A DNA stretch of 23,859 bases. Source: an uncultured Oscillospiraceae bacterium (GTDB lineage Bacteria; Bacillota; Clostridia; Oscillospirales; Oscillospiraceae). Below are positions 14,702-21,715 of this stretch, one piece after another. The notes under the pieces were generated by a model. That model worked only from the letters and a program-made list of their open reading frames with translations. It was not told the origin of the DNA and did no database searches. How positions within the stretch are numbered: position 1 is the stretch's first letter; the number at the start of each line of letters is the position of its first letter. The stretch is from NCBI GenBank assembly GCA_900752285.1, contig CAADUW010000220.1, forward strand, positions 1-23,859, written 5' to 3'. The translations under genes and the position numbers were made by a program.

Positions 14702-15853
14702 TCATTTGAGCTTCTCGGTCAGGTATTCTGCCGCGGCCTGGATCTGGGGGTCGTTTTCCGGTTCCAGCGTACCGTAATAGATGGCGGCGGCGGCGGTTTC
14801 GTCGTCCACCGGGATCTCCCGATCCGGGGTCACGCCTACCCCTGCCAGATTCCGTCCCTGGGGGGTAAAGTATTTCCCCACGGACAGTCCCACGGCAGAG
14901 CCGTCCGACAGAACGAAGGTATTCTGGAAATAGCCCTTGCCCACGGTTTTGTTGCCGAAAACCTCCGCTTTTTCGTACTCCTGCAGGGCGGCGGCGAAGA
15001 ACTCGGCGGCGGAGTAGGAGTCTCCGTTCACCAGCACCGCCATGGGAAGATCGAGGCAGGCGGCATCGGAATAATCCGCCTTTTCCTTTCCCGCGTAGTC
15101 CACGGTGCGGAACACCTCACCCTCGGGCAGCAGCATATCCAGCACCTTGACCAGCTCGCTGGCGTAGCCGCCGGGGTTGTTCCGCACGTCAAAGATCAGG
15201 GCCTGCGCCCCCTGCTCCAGCAGGGTATCCACCGCCGCCTTCGTTTCGTCATGGCACCGGGAGTCAAAGTTTTCAATGGTCACAAGGCCGATATGGTTTT
15301 CCAGCAGGGTACCCGTCGCCACCGGCGTATCCACCTGCCGCCGCTCTACGGGAAAGGTAAGGTTCTCCCCCTCCCGCTCCACGGTGATCTCCACCGTGGT
15401 TCCGGCAGTGCCCCGCACCAGCGTCCGGGTCTCGGCGGCGGTTTTTCCCGCAATGTCCACCCCGTCCACCCGGGTGATCAGATCCTGCACCCGCAGTCCG
15501 GCTTCCTCCGCAGAGCCGCCGGGGGTCACCGCCTGAATGCGCATGCCCCCGTCCTCCATAACGATGGTCACGCCGATGCCCACGTAGGAGTTATTCATCT
15601 GCTCCATATGGGCGGCATACTCCGAGGCGGGAATGTAGTAGCTCCACCGGTCGCCCAGAGACTCCACCATGGCGTCCGCCGCCGCGTCCTCCATTTTCGT
15701 CCGGTCGGACCCGGCAATGAACTTTTCGGAGATCAGATTTTCCAGCTGGGTGAGCTTGGTCTCGGGATTCTGCCTTGCCATAACGGCAAAGGTCAGCGCA
15801 GAGGCGGCAGCCGCTGCGGCAATGTAAGACAGAACGCGCAGGAATTTTTTCAT
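14702..15853 (-). CDS. ctp: PDZ-containing S41 carboxy-terminal processing protease
   Basis: A 383-aa exported serine protease of the CtpA/CtpB/Prc group. The N-terminus (MKKFLRVLSYIAAAAAASAL) is a signal anchor. A PDZ domain occupies about 90-170 (YVGIGV, VTPGGSAEEAGL, GDxI-like QDLITRVDG). The S41 core follows: RNNPGGY (224-230), the nucleophile Ser281 in NGDSYSAAE and the general-base Lys306 in NKTVGKGYFQ. The family cleaves C-terminal tails of exported proteins. It is the last gene of the division cluster, 251 bp after the M23 gene, a wider gap than others in the cluster. CwlO/PcsB-type hydrolases are plausible substrates, by analogy with Prc control of hydrolases in other bacteria; this is inference. 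AAAGAGGGC precedes the ATG. Confidence 0.93.
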   Translation of the reverse strand: MKKFLRVLSYIAAAAAASALTFAVMARQNPETKLTQLENLISEKFIAGSDRTKMEDAAADAMVESLGDRWSYYIPASEYAAHMEQMNNSYVGIGVTIVMEDGGMRIQAVTPGGSAEEAGLRVQDLITRVDGVDIAGKTAAETRTLVRGTAGTTVEITVEREGENLTFPVERRQVDTPVATGTLLENHIGLVTIENFDSRCHDETKAAVDTLLEQGAQALIFDVRNNPGGYASELVKVLDMLLPEGEVFRTVDYAGKEKADYSDAACLDLPMAVLVNGDSYSAAEFFAAALQEYEKAEVFGNKTVGKGYFQNTFVLSDGSAVGLSVGKYFTPQGRNLAGVGVTPDREIPVDDETAAAAIYYGTLEPENDPQIQAAAEYLTEKLK

Positions 15854-16020
15854 GCAGAAAGCCCTCTTTCTTTATCAAAGCGAAAATTGACAGCGAGACG
15901 CGACCCGGAAACCGTTACGGATACGGTCTGCGGTCAACGCTCCGCTGTCAACCCGATTTCTCAGGGAAGCTCTGATCAAATCGGCAAGGGGTGGCGGCGG
16001 AAGATTCTGACTCAGCCGAA

Positions 16021-16068
16021 AGTTCTGAAAGTGGAGGAATCCCGTATGTATTTCCCACTTTCAGAACT
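16021..16068. repeat. Long inverted repeat between S41 and M23 genes
   Basis: A perfect 14-bp stem pairs AGTTCTGAAAGTGG (16021-16034) with CCACTTTCAGAACT (16055-16068) around a 20-nt loop that can pair further. No U-tract follows on either strand. It lies 37 bp after the M23 stop in the cluster transcript, so it may be a processing or mRNA-stability element, or the scar of a small palindromic repeat. Confidence 0.65.
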
Positions 16069-16104
16069 GCATGGATGAGGCAAAAAATTCGCCGCCCAAC
16101 CGAA

Positions 16105-17421
16105 TTAATAAAATGCCACGTAAGCCGCGGGGTTCTGGTAAGTGCCGTTATACAGGATGGCAAAGTGCAGGTGGTTGCCGGTGGAGATACCGGTGCTGCC
16201 CACGCCGCCGATGGACTTTCCGGCGGAAACCTGACTGCCGGAGGATACGTAGGCGGGCGCCTGCATGTGGGCATACAGAGAGGAGAAGCCGTCGCCGTGG
16301 TTGATGGTCACGTACCAGCCCAGCGAATTGGAATAGCCCGCGGAGGTAACGGTACCGGCGCGGGAAGCCACGATGGTGGTGCCCGCGGGAGCAGCCAGGT
16401 CAATGCCCTGATGGTAAGTAGAGGCGCCCGCAGTGGGCCGTTCCCGGAGACCGAAGGGGCTGGACACCTTCACGTAATTGCAGGGACGCAGCCAGGTAGC
16501 AGAGCCGGTACTGCCGCCGCTGTTTCCGCCGGAATTGCCGCTGTCGCCGCCGCTGTTTCCGCCGTCAATGGCGCCGGGCACCGTGGTGGGGGCGGCAGTG
16601 GTGGCAGTGGCGATATAGGCCAGCCACTCCTCCTGCTTCGCCCGGTTGTATTCCTGCTCCATCTGGGCGATCTGGTCCAGAAGCTCTTCGTCTTCCTTTT
16701 CCTTTTCCGCCTGCAGGGCCTCCAGCTCTGCGGCGTGAGCAACCAGTTCCTGCAGAAGCTCGTCCGCCTCTTTCCGCTTCGCTTCCAGCTGCGCGTTGGT
16801 TTCGTCCAGCTCCGCCTTGGCGTCATCCAGCTCCAGCTTTTCCTGCGCCAGTTCCTGACGGGAAACCTCCACCGCATCGGCGGCGTCGCTGAGCTCCTGA
16901 AGCCGCCGCATGTCGGAGGCGGCGATCTCCTCCACCATGTTCAGCCGGTCCAGCAGGTTGGAGAAGCTGGTTGCCTTGAAGAGGACCTCCCAATAGGTCA
17001 GGCTTCCCTCTTCCTCCATGGCGCGGATGCGGACCTTGCAGTCCTCGTTCATCTGCTCGAACCGCTCCTGCGCGTGATCCAGCTCGTCCTGCTTGTCCGC
17101 CACCAGCACGCTGAAGGCGGAGATCTGCTCGGTCATGTTGGTAATGGAGGCGTGGAGCAGACCCACCTCCTGATCGATGATATTCTTCTGCGACACAATG
17201 TCGGCAATGTTGTCCTTGTTTTCCGAATACTGATCCTTCAGATCCTGGATCTGGCTCTGGAGGTCTTTTTTCTGTGCCTTCAGCGCATTGATCTGCTTCC
17301 GGATCTCACTGGAGGATGCGGCGGAAGCACGGGTGGGAAGAAGACCGATAATCAGCGTCAGGAGCATGATTGCGGCCATGATTCCTGCCAGTATGGACAC
17401 GATCCGCTTGCGATTTTTCAT
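16105..17421 (-). CDS. PcsB/CwlO-like coiled-coil protein with M23 peptidase domain
   Basis: A 438-aa secreted peptidoglycan endopeptidase candidate. The signal peptide ends after about residue 34 (RASA). Residues about 36-270 form a long heptad-rich coiled coil with a hairpin (YWEVLFKATSFSNLLDRLNM), the arrangement of PcsB and CwlO N-terminal domains that dock on FtsX. A Gly/Ser linker (about 275-300) leads to the M23/LytM domain with zinc ligands His337 and Asp341 in HQGID and His417/His419 in HLHF. All ligands are present, so unlike EnvC-type activators it can be catalytically active. AAGGAG lies 6 nt before the ATG. It is the paralog of the gene just upstream, 94 bp away, with the same domain order; the linker is longer here. 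Confidence 0.93.
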   Translation of the reverse strand: MKNRKRIVSILAGIMAAIMLLTLIIGLLPTRASAASSSEIRKQINALKAQKKDLQSQIQDLKDQYSENKDNIADIVSQKNIIDQEVGLLHASITNMTEQISAFSVLVADKQDELDHAQERFEQMNEDCKVRIRAMEEEGSLTYWEVLFKATSFSNLLDRLNMVEEIAASDMRRLQELSDAADAVEVSRQELAQEKLELDDAKAELDETNAQLEAKRKEADELLQELVAHAAELEALQAEKEKEDEELLDQIAQMEQEYNRAKQEEWLAYIATATTAAPTTVPGAIDGGNSGGDSGNSGGNSGGSTGSATWLRPCNYVKVSSPFGLRERPTAGASTYHQGIDLAAPAGTTIVASRAGTVTSAGYSNSLGWYVTINHGDGFSSLYAHMQAPAYVSSGSQVSAGKSIGGVGSTGISTGNHLHFAILYNGTYQNPAAYVAFY

Positions 17422-17515
17422 AAGTAACTCCTTTTTCCAAAAAGGGAAAGCAAATGGGTGGGTATGTCACAGAGCTTTTCCGCATGCATGGCAATCACCG
17501 GTGCGGAACGCTCCG

Positions 17516-18730
17516 TCAGATATACGCCAGAGGATTTACATAGGTTCCGGCATAGGAAATGCCGAAGTGGAGGTGGGGGCCGGTGGAAAGTCCGGTGCTG
17601 CCCACGTAGCCGATCAGCTGTCCGGCGGAGACGCTCTGTCCCGCGGAGACCACGTAATGGGTCATGTGCATGTAGATGGAGGCGAAGCCGTCGCCGTGGT
17701 TGATGCTGACGTAGTTGCCCGCACCGCCTGCCTGATAGGAAGCCGCCGTCACGGTGCCCGCCCGGGTGGCGTAAATGGGAGTACCCTGGGCGCAGGCCAT
17801 ATCCACGCCGTTGTGCATTCTGGCGTAGCCCAGAATGGGGTGGTTCCGCATGCCGAAGGGGCTGCTGATGTGGTAGCCGGACACCGGGGTGATCCAGGTG
17901 GCGTCGGACTTGGGATTCTGACCGGCAAGGGCCTGCTTTGCCAGCTCTTCCTTGTACTTGGCGCTGGAATATTCTTTTTCCTTTTTGGCGATCTGCTGCA
18001 TCAGATCGTCCTGCAGGGCTTCCGACTCATCCAGCAGAGCCTGAAACTCGTCCTGTTTTTTTGCCAGCTCCCGGAGAATATCGTCGGACTCGGTGCGCTT
18101 GACATCCAGCGCCGCTTCACTTTCCGCCAGCTCTGCCTGACTTTCCTCCAGACCCGCCTTTTCCTCGTTCATCTGGCTCTGGATGGTCTCGATCATCCGG
18201 GAGGCAGCCTCCAGCTGGGTCAGGCGGCGCTGGTCGGCGGCGGCGATCTCCTCCACCATGGTGAGCCGGTCCAGCATTTCCGTAAAGCTGGCGGACTGGA
18301 AGATCACTTCCCAGTAGGAAAGCTCCCCTTCCTCCTCCATGGCCTGAATCCGCTCCCTGCTCTGGGCATTGAGCTGATCCAGATAGGCCTGACTGACCTC
18401 CAACTCCTCCTGATTGTCCGCAATCAGCTGACTGTACACGGAAATCTGCTCGTTGATGTTGATGATCTGGGTGTGCAGGAGCGCGATCTCCTGATCGATG
18501 GCGTTTTTGTTGTCCACCAGCTCCTGAATTTCGCTGGCATTGGCATTGTACTGGCGGCGGATGCCGTTGATCTGCGCCTGAATTTCCTTATTTTTATCCT
18601 TCAGATCGTTCAGTTCTTCCTTGATCTCCGACGAGGATACGGCCAGCGCCGTTCCCGGCAACACCGAGATTAGCATAACCGCCGCAAGAAAAACAGCGAA
18701 ACAGGAGCGAAACAGGGTTCTTTTTTTCAT
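17516..18730 (-). CDS. PcsB/CwlO-like coiled-coil protein with M23 peptidase domain
   Basis: A 404-aa paralog of the following gene. The start at 18730 (MKKRTLF) is chosen because GGAGAAAG sits just upstream; an in-frame ATG 12 bp earlier lacks a ribosome site. The signal peptide is cleaved after about residue 30 (TALA). A coiled coil runs about 32-260 and contains the same YWEVIFQSASFTEMLDRLTM hairpin region as its paralog, the part expected to contact FtsX. The M23 domain has His306/Asp310 (HNGVD), His355 (YMHM) and His386/His388 (HLHFG), a complete zinc site. It follows ftsX at 128 bp in the same direction. In Streptococcus PcsB and in Bacillus CwlO need FtsEX for activity, so the same dependence is likely here. 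Confidence 0.93.
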   Translation of the reverse strand: MKKRTLFRSCFAVFLAAVMLISVLPGTALAVSSSEIKEELNDLKDKNKEIQAQINGIRRQYNANASEIQELVDNKNAIDQEIALLHTQIININEQISVYSQLIADNQEELEVSQAYLDQLNAQSRERIQAMEEEGELSYWEVIFQSASFTEMLDRLTMVEEIAAADQRRLTQLEAASRMIETIQSQMNEEKAGLEESQAELAESEAALDVKRTESDDILRELAKKQDEFQALLDESEALQDDLMQQIAKKEKEYSSAKYKEELAKQALAGQNPKSDATWITPVSGYHISSPFGMRNHPILGYARMHNGVDMACAQGTPIYATRAGTVTAASYQAGGAGNYVSINHGDGFASIYMHMTHYVVSAGQSVSAGQLIGYVGSTGLSTGPHLHFGISYAGTYVNPLAYI

Positions 18731-18858
18731 ATCTTTCTCCATTGCCGAGGGTACGTACGGAATTCTCCGGCTTCTCTCCGGTGTGAATCCGCACAGGGCG
18801 GCCGCACCTGCAGGTTCAGCAGGCCGGGCCTTCTTTGGTCTTTCCGGAAACCGGCGTC

Positions 18859-19746
18859 TTATACGTCCATGAACTTCCGGATGGAGGTCCAGGAGCCTAC
18901 AATGCCGACGAAAAGGCCGGCGGCGGTAAAGACGATGATCATGGGGATCAACAGCTCCTGGAAGGGAACGAAGGAGAACAGCCGCAGGGAGTCCACCTGA
19001 GCGATCTTGTCCAGCAGGGCGTTATACAGTCCCCACTCCAGACCGAAGCCCACAATGGAGCCGGTCATGCCCAGGGTAAAGCCCTCTACCATGAAGGGCA
19101 GCCGGATGAAGCCGTTGGTCGCGCCCACCATCTTCATAATGGCGATCTCGTTCCGCCGGTCGTACATGGCAAGCTTGACGGTGTTGGAAATGATCAGCAG
19201 AGAAATGACCAGCAGCACCGCGATGAGGGCGGCGGAAGCAATGTGCAGCACGCCCTGAATGGTGGAGAAGCCCTCCGCCAGCTCATAGGCGGCATTGGTC
19301 TGGGCCACGCCGGGAATCTGCTTGAGCTGCTCGTCGGTCTGCTTCATTTTGGTATTGTCCTCAAGAGTGACCACATACCGGTGCCGCAGATCCTCCGCCT
19401 GCACGCCCTTCAGGGAAGCATCGTTGTCGTGATCGGCGATGAAGTTCTGCAGCGCCTCCTCCCGGGAGACAAAGGTCGCCTGCAGGACGTTATCCAGTGC
19501 GTTGATCTTGGTGCCGATGCTCCTTGCCTCGGCATCGGACAGGCTGCTGTCCACATAAACGAGGATCTCACTGGTCTGGTTCAGGTCCTGCACCATCACA
19601 TCCAGATTATAGGCAAGGATGGAAAAGCTGCCCACGATCAGCAGGCACGCCACCGTAACGCACACGGCGGCGAAGGACATGAAGCCATGGAGGAAAATGC
19701 CCCGCATACCTTCCTTCAGAAGGTAACCGATATTATTGATTTTCAT
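18859..19746 (-). CDS. ftsX: Cell division permease FtsX
   Basis: The 295-aa membrane partner of FtsE, transmitting ATP hydrolysis across the membrane to murein hydrolases. The start at 19746 (MKINNIGY) overlaps the ftsE stop by 14 bp; the longer open frame upstream overlaps ftsE out of frame and is spurious. One transmembrane segment lies near 22-46, followed by an extracellular loop of about 120 residues (SEILVYVDSSLSD...), the docking site for PcsB/CwlO coiled coils in other Firmicutes. Three more segments lie near 168-195, 213-240 and 262-285. The motif DRRNEIAIMKMVGATNGFIR is the conserved FtsX cytoplasmic loop. The length and topology are normal for the gram-positive type. Confidence 0.96.
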   Translation of the reverse strand: MKINNIGYLLKEGMRGIFLHGFMSFAAVCVTVACLLIVGSFSILAYNLDVMVQDLNQTSEILVYVDSSLSDAEARSIGTKINALDNVLQATFVSREEALQNFIADHDNDASLKGVQAEDLRHRYVVTLEDNTKMKQTDEQLKQIPGVAQTNAAYELAEGFSTIQGVLHIASAALIAVLLVISLLIISNTVKLAMYDRRNEIAIMKMVGATNGFIRLPFMVEGFTLGMTGSIVGFGLEWGLYNALLDKIAQVDSLRLFSFVPFQELLIPMIIVFTAAGLFVGIVGSWTSIRKFMDV

Positions 19747-20425
19747 ATTTGTAGTACCCCTCTCCTTCACTGACCACGACGCCCTCGTCGATGGCAATGA
19801 CACGCTTGTGGAAAAGCTCCACCAGATCCTTTTCGTGGGTAACCACCAGAACCGTGGTGCCCAGGTTATTGATCTCCTGAAGCAGGGACATGATCTCAAA
19901 AGACCGTGCCGGATCCAGGTTACCGGTGGGCTCGTCGGCAATGATGGTGGAGGGGTTATTCACCAGCGCCCGGGCGATGGCAAGACGCTGCTGCTCGCCG
20001 CCGGACATTTCGCCGGGCTTTCGGGCCGCCTTGTTTTCAAGGCCAACCAGCTCCAGCACATAGGGCACCCGTTCCTTGATTTCCTTCTCCCTTGCGCCTA
20101 CCACCCGCATGGCAAAGGCCACGTTGTCATAGACGGACATGTTGGGAATCAGCCGGAAGTCCTGAAACACCACGCCGACGGTACGGCGGAGGTAGGGAAC
20201 CTCCCGCTTTTTGATCCGCTCCAGAGAATAGCCGTTCACATGAACGGAACCGGAGGGGGGACGAAGCTCGCCGGTGATCAGCTTGATGATGGTGGATTTT
20301 CCGGAACCGGAGGGGCCAACCAGAAAGACGAAATCGCCGTCGGCGATCTGCATTGTGATCCCGTTCAGGGCGTTATTTCCCTGCTGATAGGATTTTACAA
20401 CGTCGGTAAATTCGATCATTTGCAT
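19733..20425 (-). CDS. ftsE: Cell division ATP-binding protein FtsE
   Basis: The ABC-type ATPase of the FtsEX complex, working at the inner face of the membrane at the division site or along the sidewall. In 230 aa it shows Walker [10 protein letters not shown] (37-45), the Q-loop region [20 protein letters not shown], the signature [19 protein letters not shown], Walker [13 protein letters not shown] and the switch His in VVTHEKDLV. Either of two ATGs 6 bp apart (20425 or 20419) could start it; GGAGAT lies just before both. It is the first gene of the cluster and has a clear promoter upstream. With ftsX and two coiled-coil hydrolases downstream, the locus encodes a complete hydrolase-control system. 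Confidence 0.97.
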   Translation of the reverse strand: MQMIEFTDVVKSYQQGNNALNGITMQIADGDFVFLVGPSGSGKSTIIKLITGELRPPSGSVHVNGYSLERIKKREVPYLRRTVGVVFQDFRLIPNMSVYDNVAFAMRVVGAREKEIKERVPYVLELVGLENKAARKPGEMSGGEQQRLAIARALVNNPSTIIADEPTGNLDPARSFEIMSLLQEINNLGTTVLVVTHEKDLVELFHKRVIAIDEGVVVSEGEGYYKYENQ

Positions 20426-20481
20426 CTATCTCCAATCATGGAATGAGCATGGGGCGGACAAACCCGCCGCAATGTAACCGA

Positions 20482-20510
20482 ATTGTAACACATAGCAGCG
20501 GCAAAGTCAA
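20482..20510 (-). promoter_or_regulatory. ftsE: Promoter of the ftsEX cluster
   Basis: On the minus strand TTGACT (20510-20505) and TACAAT (20487-20482) are 17 bp apart, each one base from consensus. The expected transcript has a leader of about 50 nt before ftsE. It is back to back with the TetR gene promoter. Confidence 0.8.
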
Positions 20511-20632
20511 TATTTTTTGACAGAAACCGGGCAAAACAAAAAGAATTCACAATTTCTCCACAACTATTTCACGGTTTTTTCGGGGGAATAACGGGATTTT
20601 CACCGGTCTCTGCACGGTGTAAAAATTATCCC

Positions 20633-20661
20633 TTGCGTTTGCGGAAACGGGATTTTATAAT
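20633..20661 (+). promoter_or_regulatory. Promoter of the TetR-type gene
   Basis: TTGCGT (20633-20638), a 17-bp spacer and a consensus TATAAT (20656-20661). The leader is about 70 nt long and includes a GC-rich hairpin and the palindrome described separately. Confidence 0.7.
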
Positions 20662-20706
20662 GGGAGCATGGGATTTCTGACTTTTCCCGGGCGGCGGAAA
20701 CGGCTG

Positions 20707-20725
20707 CCGGGGAAATTTTCCCGGG
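20707..20725. promoter_or_regulatory. Candidate TetR operator palindrome
   Basis: A 19-bp imperfect palindrome CCGGGGAAA-T-TTTCCCGGG (8 of 9 positions pair) lies 17 bp before the TetR start. A second copy of its right half, TTTTCCCGGG, occurs at 20682-20691, 34 bp upstream, about three helical turns. The position is right for autoregulation by blocking elongation or start. No protein-binding evidence exists in the sequence itself. Confidence 0.4.
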
Positions 20726-20741
20726 ACGGAGGGCAAGGATA

Positions 20742-21311
20742 ATGCCGCAATTTACAAAATACGCGCTGGAAGCATCCCTCAAGAAGCTGCTTCTGGAAAA
20801 GCCCCTGAACAAGATCACCATTCAGGACATTACCGAGGACTGCGGCATCAGCCGCATGACCTTTTATTATCATTTTCAGGACCTTTCCGATCTGGTGGAG
20901 TGGGCCTGTCTGGAGGACGCCCGGAAGGCGTTGGCGGACAAGAAAACCTTCGATACCTGGCAGCAGGGCTTTGTGCAGATCTTTCTGGAGGTGCGGAAAA
21001 ACAAGCCTTTTATCTTAAACGTTTACCGCTGCGTCAGCCGGGAGCAGGTGGAAAAATACCTGAACCCCCTGACGGACAGTCTGCTGATGGGAGTCATCAA
21101 CGAGCTGTCCGCCGACATGGTGGTCCGGGACGAGGACAAGGCGTTCATCGCGCAGATCTATTCCTATGCCTTCGTGGGGCTGATGCTGGACTGGATCAGG
21201 GGCGGCATGCAGGAGGACCCGGAACAGCTGGTCGCCCGGTTTGCAAGGGTGATCCACAGCGACCTGTCCGACGCCCTGAACCGTTTCCGTCTGGACGCCG
21301 GGCAGGAATGA
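20742..21311 (+). CDS. TetR/AcrR-family transcriptional regulator
   Basis: The 189-aa protein begins with a TetR-type helix-turn-helix at about residues 8-55: LEKPLNKITIQDITEDCGIS then RMTFYYHFQDLSDLVEW, where YYHF and the recognition helix are diagnostic. The C-terminal half is helical with a hydrophobic segment (IAQIYSYAFVGLMLDWIRGG) typical of the DhaS-like C-terminal domain group; this domain binds a ligand or a coactivator. GGAGGG stands 8 nt before the ATG. It precedes the oleate hydratase gene in the same direction but is separated from it by a strong terminator and a new promoter. Control of the neighbour by fatty acids is a reasonable hypothesis, not shown by the sequence. Confidence 0.9.
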   Translation: MPQFTKYALEASLKKLLLEKPLNKITIQDITEDCGISRMTFYYHFQDLSDLVEWACLEDARKALADKKTFDTWQQGFVQIFLEVRKNKPFILNVYRCVSREQVEKYLNPLTDSLLMGVINELSADMVVRDEDKAFIAQIYSYAFVGLMLDWIRGGMQEDPEQLVARFARVIHSDLSDALNRFRLDAGQE

Positions 21312-21343
21312 CCCGTAATCGGAGGGAATCCTTCCCGATTCTG

Positions 21344-21362
21344 CGGCACGGAGCCGTTTTTT
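21344..21362 (+). terminator. Weak first terminator after the TetR gene
   Basis: CGGC (21344-21347) and GCCG (21353-21356) can pair, followed directly by six T. The stem is only 4 bp, so efficiency is probably low; an imperfect hairpin just upstream (about 21317-21339) may assist. Between this point and 21,465 I see a loose inverted repeat (about 21,365-21,430) but no gene. Confidence 0.45.
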
Positions 21363-21465
21363 ATGGCAGCACCGCGCAATTCGGCAAAAAGACGGCGGAG
21401 ACTGGCAGACGCAATTGTGCGGCGGTGCCTTATCAAACTCCGGCAAATGATCAAATTTCAGGCAG

Positions 21466-21513
21466 AGCCGTCCCGGTGGTGAAAAATCCATCACCGGGGC
21501 GGTTCTGTTTATT
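21466..21513 (+). terminator. Strong second terminator before the oleate hydratase promoter
   Basis: A 16-bp stem (21466-21481 with 21489-21504, three wobble pairs) closes a 7-nt A-rich loop and is followed by CTGTTTATT. It ends exactly where the -35 of the next promoter starts, so readthrough from the regulator gene is separated from the downstream gene. Confidence 0.75.
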
Positions 21514-21539
21514 GTCAAAAAATCCGGAAAGACTATAAT
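21512..21539 (+). promoter_or_regulatory. ohyA: Promoter of the oleate hydratase gene
   Basis: TTGTCA (21512-21517), a 16-bp spacer and a consensus TATAAT (21534-21539). Transcription should begin near 21,546, leaving an unusually long leader of about 170 nt before the ATG at 21,716. Confidence 0.8.
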
Positions 21540-21565
21540 AAGGGCATACAAAGTCCTTACGGAAC

Positions 21566-21677
21566 GGAAAACCGGACACCGGACTGACAGCGGACAGTGG
21601 AAAGCTGACAGCCTGCATTGCTTCGGAAGCGCCGTCAGCTGTCCACTGTCCGTCAATTTTCCGTCATTCCGGTTTCC
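21566..21677 (+). promoter_or_regulatory. Long structured 5' leader of the oleate hydratase gene
   Basis: The leader folds back on itself over 112 nt. GGAAAACCGGA (21566-21576) pairs with TCCGGTTTCC (21668-21677), TGAC (21585-21588) with GTCA (21652-21655), GGACAGTGGA (21592-21601) with TCCACTGTCC (21642-21651), and GCTGAC (21604-21609) with GTCAGC (21634-21639). The apex is about 24 nt. It could be a regulatory RNA structure or a small palindromic repeat that landed in the leader. Confidence 0.65.
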
Positions 21678-21715
21678 TTCCCACAGGATCGAATCTATCA
21701 AAGGAGCTGCGATTT

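Noticed and set aside
19747..19941. N-terminal extension of ftsX to 19941
   Set aside because: It overlaps the ftsE coding sequence out of frame; the start at 19746 gives the normal FtsX N-terminus.
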